Program-made: the position numbers and the translations under genes
Notes under the pieces: generated by a model
The model's database searches: none
Told to the model about the DNA's origin: nothing
What the model saw: only the letters and a program-made list of their open reading frames with translations
From: Metabacillus sediminilitoris
GTDB lineage: Bacteria; Bacillota; Bacilli; Bacillales; Bacillaceae
Length of the DNA: 64,000 nucleotides
Direction: 5' to 3'
Assembly (NCBI RefSeq): GCF_009720625.1
Contig: NZ_CP046266.1
Span: forward strand, 5,499,501-5,563,500
Shown: positions 38,970-49,039 of the stretch, one piece after another
Layout of the letters: the number at the start of each line of letters is the position of its first letter
Position numbering within the stretch: position 1 is the first letter of the stretch

Positions 38970-39188
38970 GATAATTCCCTCAGTTTATTATTTTAAAAAA
39001 CATACTAAAAGTATCCATTTTACTACTTTAATAATAATATATTTTTGGCTTGAAATTAATAATTTTAAATTGAAGGAGGATGGGGCTTAGAGTATTTTTT
39101 CAAAAGAGGCTTAATGAACTCAATGCTTAGAAAATTTATGCCTTTTAAATACAAAAGTTATCTTATTAATTAATGATATTTTACAAGA

Positions 39189-39467
<279 letters not shown>

Positions 39468-39468
<1 letters not shown>

Positions 39469-39510
39469 AAAGCAGTCATAACAGTTTAATTTATTATTAT
39501 GACTGCTTTA
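39468..39510. terminator. Hairpin downstream of the LDH remnant
   Basis: AAAGCAGTCATAA and TTATGACTGCTTT are perfect arms about 15 bases apart; it may terminate the leftward kinase gene (stop at 39577) or be a leftover of the lost gene. Confidence 0.55.
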
Positions 39511-39576
39511 ATCATTAACGAACAATTAAGAAAAACACATTTACTTTTGATATAGTAACCGAGACTTTTACAACAC

Positions 39577-40791
39577 TCATGAAATGGTTGCTGGAAAGCT
39601 AATAGAGATCATCGTTCCTTCACCTTGAGAGCTTTGAATATCAATTTTCCCTTTATATTTCTCAGCTATATTAAAGCAAATCATCATACCTAATCCAGTC
39701 CCTTTGCTTTTTAAAGAATAAAATGGAGTACCAAGGGACTTTACTTCTGCCTCTGACATCCCATGTCCATAATCAACTACTTTAATCTCAACAAACTCTC
39801 CCTTTCTACTAGCAGTGACAATGACAGAATCACCAATTTTAGAGGCCTCAATTGCGTTTTTAATAATGTTTATCAATAATTGTTTAAACTCTATATTGTT
39901 TGCAACAATATAACAATCCTCTACTACATTTAATTCAATTTTATTATCATGTAAAAGTCCATATGAATGGAGTAAATCTGTTACACTCTGAAGAACTTCC
40001 TTTACATTAACTGTTTCTGTTTCTGTCTCTTTATTTGGCTTTGCAATCGACAAAAATTGAGAAATCACCTGCTCAGCTGTATTCAATTCATCCACCATCA
40101 ACGTAAAATGTCTTTTTGTTTCATCACTAAACGAAGTGTCCTTTTCGTATAACTGCAAAAATCCTTTTACAACTGTCAATGGATTTCTAATTTCATGTGC
40201 AACAGCAGCTGCAAGTTGTCCAGTAGTCTTCAAACGCTCTGTCTGCTGAATTTGCTCATAATATAATTGCTGTTTTTTTATTCGTCCTGACGACAAATAA
40301 AATATAAAATAGATAATTACTTGACTACCAATAAAGTTAATAACATTTCCGATTAGATCCTGTTGAATATAAGGGTAGAGATATCCTTTGCCACTGAATA
40401 CAATATAGCCGAATAAACCAATGATAGATACACTGTTTAATAGTAATGAAAAATAAAAGAGTTTTGAATCAAAAAACAAAATAGAAATGGCCGGAATAAA
40501 ACATAGAAAAATAAAGGTAGACCATGTTTCTGGATATAATAAAAAAAGGGTATAAAAGTAGAATGACGCTACGATAATAATGATCATTCTAAAAACACGA
40601 GTTACATACTTTGGATAAAGCAATAAACACACAGATAGAATGAAAATAAGTGAACTGTGTAAGATATTACCTATCCTATCTTCACCAATATTCGGATTAT
40701 CCATCAACAAACCAATAATCATAATAACTATGACAATTAGTACTGTACTATAATATATTTTATTATCTAATTGAGTATAAAATCCCTTCAT
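39577..40791 (-). CDS. Membrane sensor histidine kinase, KinB-like
   Basis: 404 residues. Six hydrophobic helices in the first 165 residues without a large outer domain, then DHp motif AAVAHEIRNPLTVVKGFLQL with His199 and the HATPase boxes LLINIIKNAIEASK, DYGHGMSEAEVKSLGTPFYSLKSKGTGLGMMI. Architecture matches sporulation kinase B. AGGAG lies before the ATG. Orphan kinase without adjacent regulator. Confidence 0.88.
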   Translation of the reverse strand: MKGFYTQLDNKIYYSTVLIVIVIMIIGLLMDNPNIGEDRIGNILHSSLIFILSVCLLLYPKYVTRVFRMIIIIVASFYFYTLFLLYPETWSTFIFLCFIPAISILFFDSKLFYFSLLLNSVSIIGLFGYIVFSGKGYLYPYIQQDLIGNVINFIGSQVIIYFIFYLSSGRIKKQQLYYEQIQQTERLKTTGQLAAAVAHEIRNPLTVVKGFLQLYEKDTSFSDETKRHFTLMVDELNTAEQVISQFLSIAKPNKETETETVNVKEVLQSVTDLLHSYGLLHDNKIELNVVEDCYIVANNIEFKQLLINIIKNAIEASKIGDSVIVTASRKGEFVEIKVVDYGHGMSEAEVKSLGTPFYSLKSKGTGLGMMICFNIAEKYKGKIDIQSSQGEGTMISISFPATIS

Positions 40792-41000
40792 ACATACTCC
40801 TTTTATTTGATTTCAAAACCAAATAAGAAATAATAATATGGTTTAATTTGCCTTTACTTATATTAACATATAATTTTGCTATGAATTAGAATTTTGTCAT
40901 GAAATCGGTAAGTGGCTGTTATTAAGAACTTAGCTAACGTTGCAATAATAATGGATAAAATTGATAAAATCACCCATTTTGTCACCATTTGACATGTAGA

Positions 41001-41039
41001 AAAAAGCACTAAAATCAAAATGATTTTAGTGCTTTTTTT
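41001..41039. terminator. Bidirectional terminator-like hairpin
   Basis: AAAAAAGCACTAAAATCA and TGATTTTAGTGCTTTTTT around AAA; 18-base perfect stem with A and T flanks. It stands upstream of both neighbouring genes, so its client transcript is unclear. Confidence 0.7.
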
Positions 41040-41140
41040 AATGGATATTTTTTCCAACATCAACAAAAAGGTTCCATCCTGGAATAAGATTAGTACAGTA
41101 CAATACTCATACCCAATTAAAGAACAGGTGTTAGAGGTAT

Positions 41141-41490
41141 ATGATGGGATTTGAATATAAACAATTGGATCAATTCCATTCAATGAAACAAGTGATTGAT
41201 TTCATGGAGAAACGGCTTCAAGTTCTTCTGAAGTCTGGGGATCATAGAGCAGTATTTCAACGAGACTACCTCTTGATGACGAAGGAGATGCAGCACGTCT
41301 ATCTTCAGATTTTTTCCGGGATCCTGTTTGGATGGAACGTGTTTTAGTCAGTTTCGCTGGCTTTTACTTTAAAGCTATTGATAGCTATGAAAACGGAAGG
41401 CCGTGCCCACCAGCTTGGGAACTAGCCTTCCGTCTAGCAGATGAAAAAAGTAGATTTGTTGTTCAAGATACAAAATCTAGTTTTGAATAA
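41141..41490 (+). pseudogene. DUF5995-like gene with a frameshift
   Basis: AGAGGTAT and ATG begin a frame (FEYKQLDQFHSMKQVIDFMEKR, VFQRDYLLMTKEMQHVYL) that breaks near 41303 at a T-rich stretch. The next frame continues DFFRDPVWMERVLVSFAGFYFKAIDSYENG, RPCPPAWELAFRLADE and stops at 41488. Together this resembles the DUF5995 family (function unknown), shortened. One indel restores a single product, so a programmed shift or a sequencing error cannot be excluded. The end overlaps the helD end. Confidence 0.6.
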
Positions 41491-43813
41491 AGCTTCCTGT
41501 TGCAGCATTGAGTAAAAAAGAGCTCGGTTTACCAATACTGTAAAGCTGCAGGTGGTGCATAGCCCGCGTGCAGGCTGTATAGAACAATCGGCGCAGACTC
41601 TCATTTCCATATACTTCAACTGATGCGTCATAAATAATAACTGCATCGAATTCAATCCCTTTGGCTAGATATGCCGGTATGATGACAACGCCTTGCTCGT
41701 ATTCAATTGAACCGCTCTTCACGAGTTTCATTTCATCAATGCCTCTCAAAGCGTCATATGCAATTGAGCTTTCCGCAGCGGATTTGCAGATAACTGCAAT
41801 CGTATTATACTGACGCCCCTTTAGTTCGGCGATTTTAGAAGTTATACAGTGATGCAGTTCGTCACGATTAGATACTTGCGTTAATACAGGCACCACACCA
41901 TCACGCTCAAAAGCAGTTATCTGTTCACCACCACTGACGAGTCCACGTGTAAAATCTACAATTGGTTTAGTTGATCTGTAGCTGCGGGTTAAGTTTATCG
42001 TATGTGTTTCATCTGCTCCGTATAATCCTTTAAGTGTATGAAAATCAGCCATTTCACTGGCATGAGCGAATATTGCCTGGTTAAAGTCACCGAGCACCGT
42101 CATCCTTGCTGAAGGAAACAAGCGTTTCAAAAACTCGAATTGAAACGGAGAATAATCTTGTGCTTCGTCTACAAGAACGTGTTTAATTGAAACATTCGTC
42201 TGAAATCCCTGAATCAACTCTTTCAAAAGTAAAAACGGTGTAGCATCTTCGTAAAATAGTTTGCCTTCATCAAGCATTTTTACCGTTAACAGACAAATAT
42301 CTTCCCACTTCTTGGGTCTGTTACCATCTATCCACATATTGATCTGTAGTGGATTAGCAAACAGTTGCTTGTATATCCCTTTCATGTCTATGAAACGAAG
42401 CATTTTGATTGATTCGCGAAGCGGCTTCAACTTTTTCCGAACGAGCATTCTGCTTAGCAATTTGCTCTCTCTCTCATAATCATCAAATGATTCTTCTGTA
42501 TAGCCGTGTTTTTTCTGTAAATACGTATAGGCCTTTTGATAATCATCTTTACTAAGCAACTCGATTTCTTCCTGTACCCATGGCTTTGTCAGTTCAACCT
42601 TTTCCGTTTCATCAATACGCTCATTTAGCCACTCTGTCAGCTTTTCTAACCTGTTGTAAAAGCGAAGTGAAGAATTGCTGCTATAAAATCTCTCCGTTAT
42701 TTGTTTGGCGGTAACAATCGGTTTCCCTCTGAATTTCATTCCTTTAAATATCATCCCAGATGATTCCAGAGACTGTCTGTACGCCTTAATTATCTCAAAA
42801 TAGCGGAGCGATGCCTTGAAACGGATATTTGCCGTCCTAGTCTGATAAGAAGGTTCATCCTTTGCAGTCAAAACATATTCCAATTGTCCATAAGTATCCT
42901 CAAGTTGAAATGAATCGCCTAACCGATGACTCAAATATTCCTGAAATGTCACCTGCTGCATATTTTCTTCGCCAAGCTCTGGCAACACTCTAGATACATA
43001 GCTGTTAAACATAGCGTTAGGCGAAAAAAGAATAATTTGATCGGCTTTTAGCCATTCTCGATACTTATAGAGCAAGTAAGCGATCCTCTGCAGGGCTGCC
43101 GATGTCTTTCCACTGCCAGCGGCGCCTTGAACAATAAGTAGACGTCCTTTGTCATACCTGATAATTTGGTTTTGCTCCTGTTGTATGCTAGACACGATAC
43201 TGTGTAAATGTTTGTCTGTCCCTTTTCCGAGCACATGCTGTAAAATCTCGTCTCCAATTGTAATACTTGTATCAAACATCGATTCAATGACTCCATCACG
43301 GATAATATATTGCCACTTTCGATCCAACACACCGCCAACTACTCCTCCTGGTGTATCGTACTCAGCCGGACCTGGCGGATAATCATAATAGACGCTTGAA
43401 ATTGGTGCTCGCCAGTCATAAATTAGGAAGTTCTCACCGCTTGCATCCGTTAGGGTGGAGACACCGATATAAAAACGTTCAACCTCGGATGTTCCTTCCT
43501 CAGTGAAGTCAATTCGGCCGAAATAGGGTATTTCCTGCATTCTTTGCAGAGTGGACAGCCGTTTGGAGGCTTGCTTATGACTACTTTGGCTTACAGACAA
43601 TTCTTGGGCCTGTTGTCTCAAGCTTATAATCGTCTCGAGATAATCATCGAAACTATCTGTATTAACCTTGACCTCATCCCAAAAGTTTTTGCGGATATTG
43701 ACCACTTCTTTCCGATGCTGGTCAGTTTCTCCTTCCAACTTACTGATCTGTTCTGTAATTGTTTCCAAAATGCTGTCTAAATGTTCTTGCTCCTGACGAA
43801 GTCCTTTGTCCAT
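41477..43813 (-). CDS. helD: HelD-like UvrD/Rep-family helicase acting on RNA polymerase
   Basis: About 778 residues. N-terminal coiled coil (residues 1-95) that in HelD inserts into RNA polymerase, then FYIGVSTLTDASGENFLIYDWRAPISSVYYDY typical of HelD; Walker A GAAGSGKTS about residues 230-238, helicase motifs HVLVDEAQDYSPFQFEFLK, GDFNQAIF, RSYRSTKPIVDFTRGL and C-terminal FYTACTRAMHHLQL. Known HelD uses ATP to release stalled RNA polymerase. AAAGGAG is eight bases from ATG 43813, preferred to 43822. Confidence 0.92.
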   Translation of the reverse strand: MDKGLRQEQEHLDSILETITEQISKLEGETDQHRKEVVNIRKNFWDEVKVNTDSFDDYLETIISLRQQAQELSVSQSSHKQASKRLSTLQRMQEIPYFGRIDFTEEGTSEVERFYIGVSTLTDASGENFLIYDWRAPISSVYYDYPPGPAEYDTPGGVVGGVLDRKWQYIIRDGVIESMFDTSITIGDEILQHVLGKGTDKHLHSIVSSIQQEQNQIIRYDKGRLLIVQGAAGSGKTSAALQRIAYLLYKYREWLKADQIILFSPNAMFNSYVSRVLPELGEENMQQVTFQEYLSHRLGDSFQLEDTYGQLEYVLTAKDEPSYQTRTANIRFKASLRYFEIIKAYRQSLESSGMIFKGMKFRGKPIVTAKQITERFYSSNSSLRFYNRLEKLTEWLNERIDETEKVELTKPWVQEEIELLSKDDYQKAYTYLQKKHGYTEESFDDYERESKLLSRMLVRKKLKPLRESIKMLRFIDMKGIYKQLFANPLQINMWIDGNRPKKWEDICLLTVKMLDEGKLFYEDATPFLLLKELIQGFQTNVSIKHVLVDEAQDYSPFQFEFLKRLFPSARMTVLGDFNQAIFAHASEMADFHTLKGLYGADETHTINLTRSYRSTKPIVDFTRGLVSGGEQITAFERDGVVPVLTQVSNRDELHHCITSKIAELKGRQYNTIAVICKSAAESSIAYDALRGIDEMKLVKSGSIEYEQGVVIIPAYLAKGIEFDAVIIYDASVEVYGNESLRRLFYTACTRAMHHLQLYSIGKPSSFLLNAATGSFIQN

Positions 43814-44353
43814 ATCATGCACTCCTTTAAAAAATTGAAAATGAGGGTTGACTGAAGAGTGATTATGTTATAAAATTATAATAGGGATTATTATGACCTT
43901 AATGACGAAATTACATATGATCTATTTTAATCTACCACGTTTTTTTCGTTTAATCAATACGCTCTATCCTTCTTCTTTGTTTGGACCACAATTACAATAA
44001 TCCTACTCAAAAGAAAATAACCCACTAAAAACGATCTCCAAACAGACGATCATTTATAGTCAGGTTAGCTAAATTATTAATCGCTCTTACTCTATTAATT
44101 CCATGTATTGTTACAAATCCAAATGCAAAAGTAGTAGTCCCCCATCTCCAGAAATTTGTAAAAGACGATGGGTGTAATATGTATAAAAATATATTATTAG
44201 TAAGCAAAACCTCGAAGTTTAATTCCTTAACATTTGAGACCATTCTAATTCTCAAAGAGTTTATAACATAATTCTCTTCTACAATTAAGATTATAATTCT
44301 TCCTACATTCTCTTTACCATTCACACCTTTTTATTCTTTATATCAGATCATAT
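43814..44353. other. Gene-poor stretch
   Basis: 540 bases between helD and a small ORF, holding the helD promoter region. A 99-codon minus-strand frame (44025-44324) and an overlapping plus-strand frame are both open, but neither has a proper ribosome binding site or a recognised motif. Confidence 0.5.
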
Positions 44354-44473
44354 CTATCTTGCTTTAAAAGAAGTAACTGTTTTGGATTTTTTAGCTGCAT
44401 TTGCAAATTTTTTTATCAATTTTCTATCGATTCCCTCAAGACTATTTTTCTTTTCTTTCTTTTTAGCATTCAT
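44354..44473 (-). CDS. Small basic protein, unknown
   Basis: A 39-residue ORF: MNAKKKEKKNSLEGIDRKL, then IKKFANAAKKSKTVTSFKAR. GGAGAGAGAACAG just before the ATG is a good ribosome binding site. Strong positive charge (14 Lys/Arg) suggests nucleic acid or membrane contact; no family is recognised. Confidence 0.55.
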   Translation of the reverse strand: MNAKKKEKKNSLEGIDRKLIKKFANAAKKSKTVTSFKAR

Positions 44474-44613
44474 CTGTTCTCTCTCCTATCCTGCTTGGTC
44501 TTTTATTCCTATTAGTTTATACAAAAACTTACTGTTTTAAACGTTCTACCACTTCTCTCTCTCGAATAGACTAGCAATATAACAAATTGATAGTTTAGAA
44601 AGAGGGATATATT

Positions 44614-45213
44614 GTGAGTAAAACCTATAGTAATCAAAATTTTTATACCATATATGAAGAAGAACTTAATGACCTAACCTATCATCCTACAGGACTTATT
44701 GACAGAATACTTCATCATATTTCTCGAAAGTTTTCTCCAACCATTGACCTTAAATATACAATTGCAGTCCCTGTTTCCGATTTTCTCCGGGGAGAACTTT
44801 TTTGTGAGGATGTTTCTGAAGTGATTGAGAAACCATTTACACAAACAAATTTAATCAGTATTCTTTTAGATGATTTTCTCTATCAAGCTAAGCATAGAAA
44901 ATACCTTGATGACTTATATAGAGAATTACAGGCAGAGATTCCACAACCTATCGAAATCTTCCATTACAGTGGAGACCATGAAATAGTACAAATGAATAAT
45001 GGGATACAAAGAAAAAAGGAGATCGTCTGTACAATCAAGAGGAAAAAGGCACTAAGGCTTGAAATCATACTAAGTGATTTAGCCAACATATATCCAGAAA
45101 TAACATTCAATGTAAATGATCTCATACAATCTATGTATAGTCGTTTTATTAAAAAATACAAAAATGGTACTTTAACAAATGAATTAGAAAACATCGTAAA
45201 AAGATTAGGTTAA
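44614..45213 (+). CDS. Conserved-looking protein of unknown function
   Basis: 199 residues with GTG start behind AGAGGGAT. Soluble, mixed alpha/beta composition, no signal peptide or membrane helix. Segments such as HPTGLIDRILHHISRKFSPTIDLKYTIAVPVSDFLRG and LRLEIILSDLANIYPEITFNVNDLIQSMYSRFIKKYKNG look like ordinary coding sequence. No family recognised. A terminator-like hairpin follows at 45281. Confidence 0.7.
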   Translation: MSKTYSNQNFYTIYEEELNDLTYHPTGLIDRILHHISRKFSPTIDLKYTIAVPVSDFLRGELFCEDVSEVIEKPFTQTNLISILLDDFLYQAKHRKYLDDLYRELQAEIPQPIEIFHYSGDHEIVQMNNGIQRKKEIVCTIKRKKALRLEIILSDLANIYPEITFNVNDLIQSMYSRFIKKYKNGTLTNELENIVKRLG

Positions 45214-45280
45214 TTAGTTATGTATGTCCCTTTTAAGTTAGTAGAAAAAAGAGAACGATTACGTAAAAAAATAAAAAACA

Positions 45281-45314
45281 GGGTTTCCGAAAAGAATCTA
45301 CTTTGGAAACCCTA
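45281..45314. terminator. Hairpin after the 44.6 kb gene
   Basis: GGGTTTCC and GGAAACCC, 16 bases apart, with TTCCTTT shortly after. Confidence 0.55.
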
Positions 45315-45328
45315 GTTCCTTTAAAAAG

Positions 45329-46074
45329 CTACTTTTTTCTTTTTTTAATAACCATGAAAATAATAAATGCTGCAACCACTAATAATAGTAGCAAAGTATA
45401 AAAAATATATGTTGGATTTTTATTAATATCCTCAGGAATAAAACTACTTGCAAGAGGTCCTAGTGAGATAAACAATGGTATTAAAATTGTATTCCATGTT
45501 TTGGTGTAAATGGCAGAAGCAATAAAAATAACTATACAAAATACGACAATCAGGTTATTTTGAAAAGGTTTGCTACATAAATAGACTCAAAACCTTGTTC
45601 TTTATACCAAAGTAAAGGAACAATACCTAATCCAGTAACGAAAAAACTTGTTCCGAACGTAAAAAGATACCCATTTTCATTGAAGAAATTTAGGTAATAC
45701 TTTGAATAACAGCAAACTATATATCAACATTCCAAGGAATCCTGCTATGAATGCAATCCAGATCATACCTTTTGATAAGGAAAATTCCCCTGCAATTGCG
45801 GGTCCGATGCTAAAATAAGCAGCCAAAAGTAGAATCATTATAGGTACTAAGCCTGTAATTTGACGATAATCAGTTTTCTTGATTCACTGATACTCTTCAT
45901 ATATTGCTAGGACTTTCCCCAATAATTTTTGTGACATCCTTCCCCTCACTCTCAGCTTCTGCTAATTGGACTTCAAGCTCCTCCGTTATCTCATTATTCT
46001 TTATCATTTTTTCCTTTGGAGAATAAATATAGACGAAGTTCAATCAAAAACTGTTCAGACTCCTTAGAAATCAT
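45329..46074 (-). pseudogene. Decayed HAAS-domain membrane protein gene
   Basis: Begins ATG ATT TCT with GGAGGTG before it, seven bases past the padR stop. Reading across frames gives SKESEQFLIELRLYLFSKGKND, then ITEELEVQLAEAESEGKDVTK (the HAAS signalling domain), ITGLVPIMILLLAAYFSIGPAIAG, MIWIAFIAGFLGMLIYSLLL, ENGYLFTFGTSFFVTGLGIV, LIVVFCIVIFIASAIY and VVAAFIIFMVIKKRKK. At least four frame changes (near 46025, 45890, 45685 and 45560) break it. HAAS genes are normal partners of PadR regulators, so this was the target or co-operon gene of padR. Confidence 0.85.
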
Positions 46075-46080
46075 ATTATT

Positions 46081-46410
46081 TCACACCTCCCTTTTATTTA
46101 ACACATTGTTAACCGTGAAACTTAGCTGTCCCCAGCGTTTGATAAATAGCTTTAGCTCTTCCTCTCCTTTTTCGGTTAATGAATAATACTTTCTTTTAGG
46201 TCCTGCAGTTGACTTCCTTAAAGTAGCACTAATTAATTTTTCTTTTTGCATTTGAAGTAATAAAGGAAAAATGATCTCCTCACTGAAAGAGTGAAATCCA
46301 TATGACTCCAATCTTGCCGCTAATTCATAACCATAAATATCTCCATCTTTCATGATGGCTAAAAGGCATCCAGCTAAGATCCCTTTTAACATTTGAGTAG
46401 TATCTGCCAT
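46081..46410 (-). CDS. PadR-family transcriptional regulator
   Basis: 109 residues from ATG 46410 (longer in-frame starts at 46443 and 46428 lack well-placed binding sites). Winged helix GILAGCLLAIMKDGDIYGYELAARLESYGF, HSFSEEIIFPLLLQMQKEKLISATLRKS and wing AGPKRKYYSLTEKGEEELKLF define the short PadR subfamily. Upstream palindromes suggest self-repression. Its usual partner gene downstream is ruined, so it may now control only itself. Confidence 0.92.
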   Translation of the reverse strand: MADTTQMLKGILAGCLLAIMKDGDIYGYELAARLESYGFHSFSEEIIFPLLLQMQKEKLISATLRKSTAGPKRKYYSLTEKGEEELKLFIKRWGQLSFTVNNVLNKREV

Positions 46411-46436
46411 AGCAATTACTCTTTTCATTACCTTGC

Positions 46437-46487
46437 AATACAAGATATATTTTTACTGTAAATTACACTATCTTGTATTGTAAGATA
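46437..46487 (-). promoter_or_regulatory. PadR operator palindromes
   Basis: AATACAAGATA (46437-46447) is an exact inverted copy of TATCTTGTATT (46469-46479); the latter also forms TATCTTGTATTGTAAGATA (46469-46487). The sites cover the likely padR promoter. Confidence 0.6.
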
Positions 46488-46763
46488 TTTTTTGAGAAAT
46501 ACTGGAAAGTAAAGTTTTGCAACTTATCCATATATGTCCCAAGCATTTATAGAACTGTTCCATTCGTTACAATTTAAACGAATAAACACTGCTAATTTCC
46601 TGATTACTGTTAAATGAGAAAGATTAAGGATAATTGAAAATTCAAGTGTTAACATTAAAATCATTTAACTCCCCTTTTTACAGTGACCATGTATTCCTAA
46701 CGAAAACAACTACAAGTATTGAATCAGGAAAATTAATATAACAAGATAATTTGAGTTTTATCC

Positions 46764-46792
46764 TTGACAAAATAATAAAATTTATATAATAA
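46764..46792 (+). promoter_or_regulatory. Promoter of ahpCF
   Basis: TTGACA at 46764-46769 with TATAAT at 46785-46790 (15-base gap) or TAATAA at 46787-46792 (17-base gap). Confidence 0.6.
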
Positions 46793-46803
46793 TAGTTACT
46801 GAA

Positions 46804-46818
46804 TTAGAATTATTATAT
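46804..46818 (+). promoter_or_regulatory. PerR box of ahpCF
   Basis: TTAGAATTATTATAT matches the PerR consensus TTATAATNATTATAA at all but two fixed positions and lies just past the -10, where PerR would block transcription until peroxide oxidises it. Confidence 0.7.
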
Positions 46819-46820
46819 TT

Positions 46821-46861
46821 AACGAATAATAATTAAGAGAAAATTATAGTTATTATTCGTT
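46821..46861 (+). promoter_or_regulatory. Long inverted repeat in the ahpC leader
   Basis: AACGAATAATAA and TTATTATTCGTT are perfect 12-base arms around 17 bases. The right arm region also holds a weaker PerR-like box, TTATAGTTATTATTC (46844-46858). It could be an mRNA stem or a second operator. Confidence 0.6.
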
Positions 46862-46931
46862 ATTTACCGTTTTGACTATATGTACAAAACGATTTTTATA
46901 AATTTTAAAACACACTAGGAGGAATTTTATT

Positions 46932-47495
46932 ATGTCTTTAATCGGAAAAGAAGTACTACCATTCAAAGCACAAGCTTATCAAAACGGAGATTTTATCCAA
47001 GTTACAGATGAAAACTTTAAAGGAAAATGGAGTGTTGTTTGCTTCTATCCAGCAGACTTTACATTCGTTTGCCCTACTGAGCTTGAAGATCTTCAAAATC
47101 AATACGCAACTCTAAAAGACCTTGGTGTTGAAGTTTACTCTGTTTCAACAGATACTCATTTCACACATAAAGCATGGCATGATAACTCAGAAACAATTGG
47201 TAAAATTGAATACATTATGATTGGTGACCCTTCACAAAAAATCTCTCGCAACTTCGATGTACTAAACGAAGAAGAAGGTCTTGCTGATCGCGGTACTTTC
47301 ATCATTGATCCAGACGGTATTGTTCAAGCTGTTGAAATCAATGCGGGCGGAATTGGCCGTGATGCAAGCACTATTGTTAACAAAATTAAAGCAGCACAAT
47401 ATGTACGTAACAATCCAGGTGAAGTTTGCCCAGCAAAATGGCAAGAAGGTTCTGCAACATTAAAGCCAAGCCTTGATCTTGTAGGGAAAATTTAA
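46932..47495 (+). CDS. ahpC: Alkyl hydroperoxide reductase, peroxiredoxin subunit
   Basis: 187-residue typical 2-Cys peroxiredoxin reducing organic peroxides, hydrogen peroxide and peroxynitrite. Peroxidatic Cys47 in [13 protein letters not shown]; resolving Cys166 in [32 protein letters not shown] between. TAGGAGG precedes the ATG. Cotranscribed with ahpF (14-base gap) under a PerR-like box. Confidence 0.98.
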   Translation: MSLIGKEVLPFKAQAYQNGDFIQVTDENFKGKWSVVCFYPADFTFVCPTELEDLQNQYATLKDLGVEVYSVSTDTHFTHKAWHDNSETIGKIEYIMIGDPSQKISRNFDVLNEEEGLADRGTFIIDPDGIVQAVEINAGGIGRDASTIVNKIKAAQYVRNNPGEVCPAKWQEGSATLKPSLDLVGKI

Positions 47496-47509
47496 GGAGT
47501 TCGAGATTA

Positions 47510-49039
47510 ATGATACTAGAAGCAGATATCAAAGCACAATTAGCCCAATATCTTGAACTGATGGAAGGTGATGTGCTTCTAAAAGTTAGCGCAGGATCCG
47601 ATGATGTTTCTCGCGACATGCTGGCTCTAGTAGATGAACTAGCCACTATGTCTTCGAAAATTAAAGTTGAGAACACAGAATTACCAAAAACGCCCAGCTT
47701 TAGTGTGAATCGTATCGGCGAAGACACTGGGGTAACTTTTGCTGGTATCCCTCTTGGACATGAATTTACTTCATTAGTGCTGGCTTTACTGCAAGTGAGC
47801 GGAAGAGCTCCAAAGGTTGATCAGAAAGCCATTGATCAAATTAAAGGTATAAAAGGTGAATATCACTTTGAATCTTACATTAGCCTTAGCTGTCACAACT
47901 GCCCAGATGTTGTACAAGCACTGAACCTAATGAGTATTCTTAACCCTGGCATTTCTCATACGATGATTGATGGTGCAGCGTTTAAGGATGAGGTTGAAAG
48001 CAAGGGCATCATGGCCGTACCAACGGTGTTCCTAAATGGAGAATCATTCGGCAGCGGTCGTATGACACTTGAAGAAATCCTTGCTAAGGTCGGTACTGCT
48101 CCAGATGCATCAGAGTTTGCTGGCAAGGAACCATTTGATGTGCTTGTTGTTGGCGGCGGACCAGCCGGTGCTAGTGCGGCAGTCTATGCAGCACGCAAAG
48201 GCATTCGTACAGGCATTGTTGCTGAACGCTTTGGCGGTCAGATTATGGACACGATGGGTATTGAGAACTTTATCAGTGTGAAATATACAGAAGGTCCTAA
48301 GCTCGCAGCAAGTCTTGAAGAACATGTGAAAGAGTACGACATTGATGTCATGAATTTACAACGTGCCAAACGTCTAGAAAAGAATGACCTCATCGAACTT
48401 GAACTTGAAAATGGTGCGGTTCTAAAGAGTAAAACCGTCATCCTTTCAACTGGTGCTCGTTGGCGCAATGTTGGTGTACCAGGCGAAGCAGAGTTCAAGA
48501 ACAAAGGTGTAGCATACTGTCCTCATTGTGACGGTCCTTTATTTGCCGGAAAACACGTAGCCGTAATTGGCGGCGGTAATTCAGGTATTGAGGCGGCAAT
48601 TGATCTCGCAGGTATTGTGAAGCATGTAACCGTTCTTGAATTTATGCCTGAGTTGAAAGCTGATGTTGTCCTTCAAGAGCGTCTTTACAGTCTTCCTAAC
48701 GTAACTGTTCTGAAGAACGTTCAAACAAAGGAAATTACCGGAACTGATAAAGTCAACGGTATTTCTTACATTGACCGCGAGACGGAAGAAGTTCACCACA
48801 TTGAATTACAAGGTGTCTTCGTTCAGATTGGCCTTGTCCCTAATACCGATTGGTTAGGTGAAACGGTTGAACGTACCCGTGTAGGTGAAATCGTAGTTGA
48901 TAAGCATGGTGCAACAAATATCCCTGGCGTATTTGCTGCAGGCGACTGTACAGATAGCGCTTATAAGCAAATCATCATTTCAATGGGATCAGGTGCAACT
49001 GCAGCATTAGGCGCATTCGATTATCTGATCAGAAATTAA
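47510..49039 (+). CDS. ahpF: Alkyl hydroperoxide reductase, flavoprotein subunit
   Basis: 509 residues. N-terminal thioredoxin-like pair with CHNC (Cys128/131) passes electrons to AhpC; FAD domain starts [23 protein letters not shown]; redox-active CPHC (Cys337/340); NADH domain [23 protein letters not shown] end [35 protein letters not shown]. Uses NADH to reduce AhpC. Confidence 0.98.
   Translation: MILEADIKAQLAQYLELMEGDVLLKVSAGSDDVSRDMLALVDELATMSSKIKVENTELPKTPSFSVNRIGEDTGVTFAGIPLGHEFTSLVLALLQVSGRAPKVDQKAIDQIKGIKGEYHFESYISLSCHNCPDVVQALNLMSILNPGISHTMIDGAAFKDEVESKGIMAVPTVFLNGESFGSGRMTLEEILAKVGTAPDASEFAGKEPFDVLVVGGGPAGASAAVYAARKGIRTGIVAERFGGQIMDTMGIENFISVKYTEGPKLAASLEEHVKEYDIDVMNLQRAKRLEKNDLIELELENGAVLKSKTVILSTGARWRNVGVPGEAEFKNKGVAYCPHCDGPLFAGKHVAVIGGGNSGIEAAIDLAGIVKHVTVLEFMPELKADVVLQERLYSLPNVTVLKNVQTKEITGTDKVNGISYIDRETEEVHHIELQGVFVQIGLVPNTDWLGETVERTRVGEIVVDKHGATNIPGVFAAGDCTDSAYKQIIISMGSGATAALGAFDYLIRN

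Noticed and set aside
40863..41183. 106-codon minus-strand frame
   Set aside because: It runs through the strong hairpin at 41001-41039 and across the start of the frameshifted 41.1 kb gene; no ribosome binding site and no motif.
44025..44324. 99-codon minus-strand frame
   Set aside because: GTG start sits on top of its only possible binding site, and the opposite strand is also open over much of it. No family recognised, though a small gene cannot be fully excluded.
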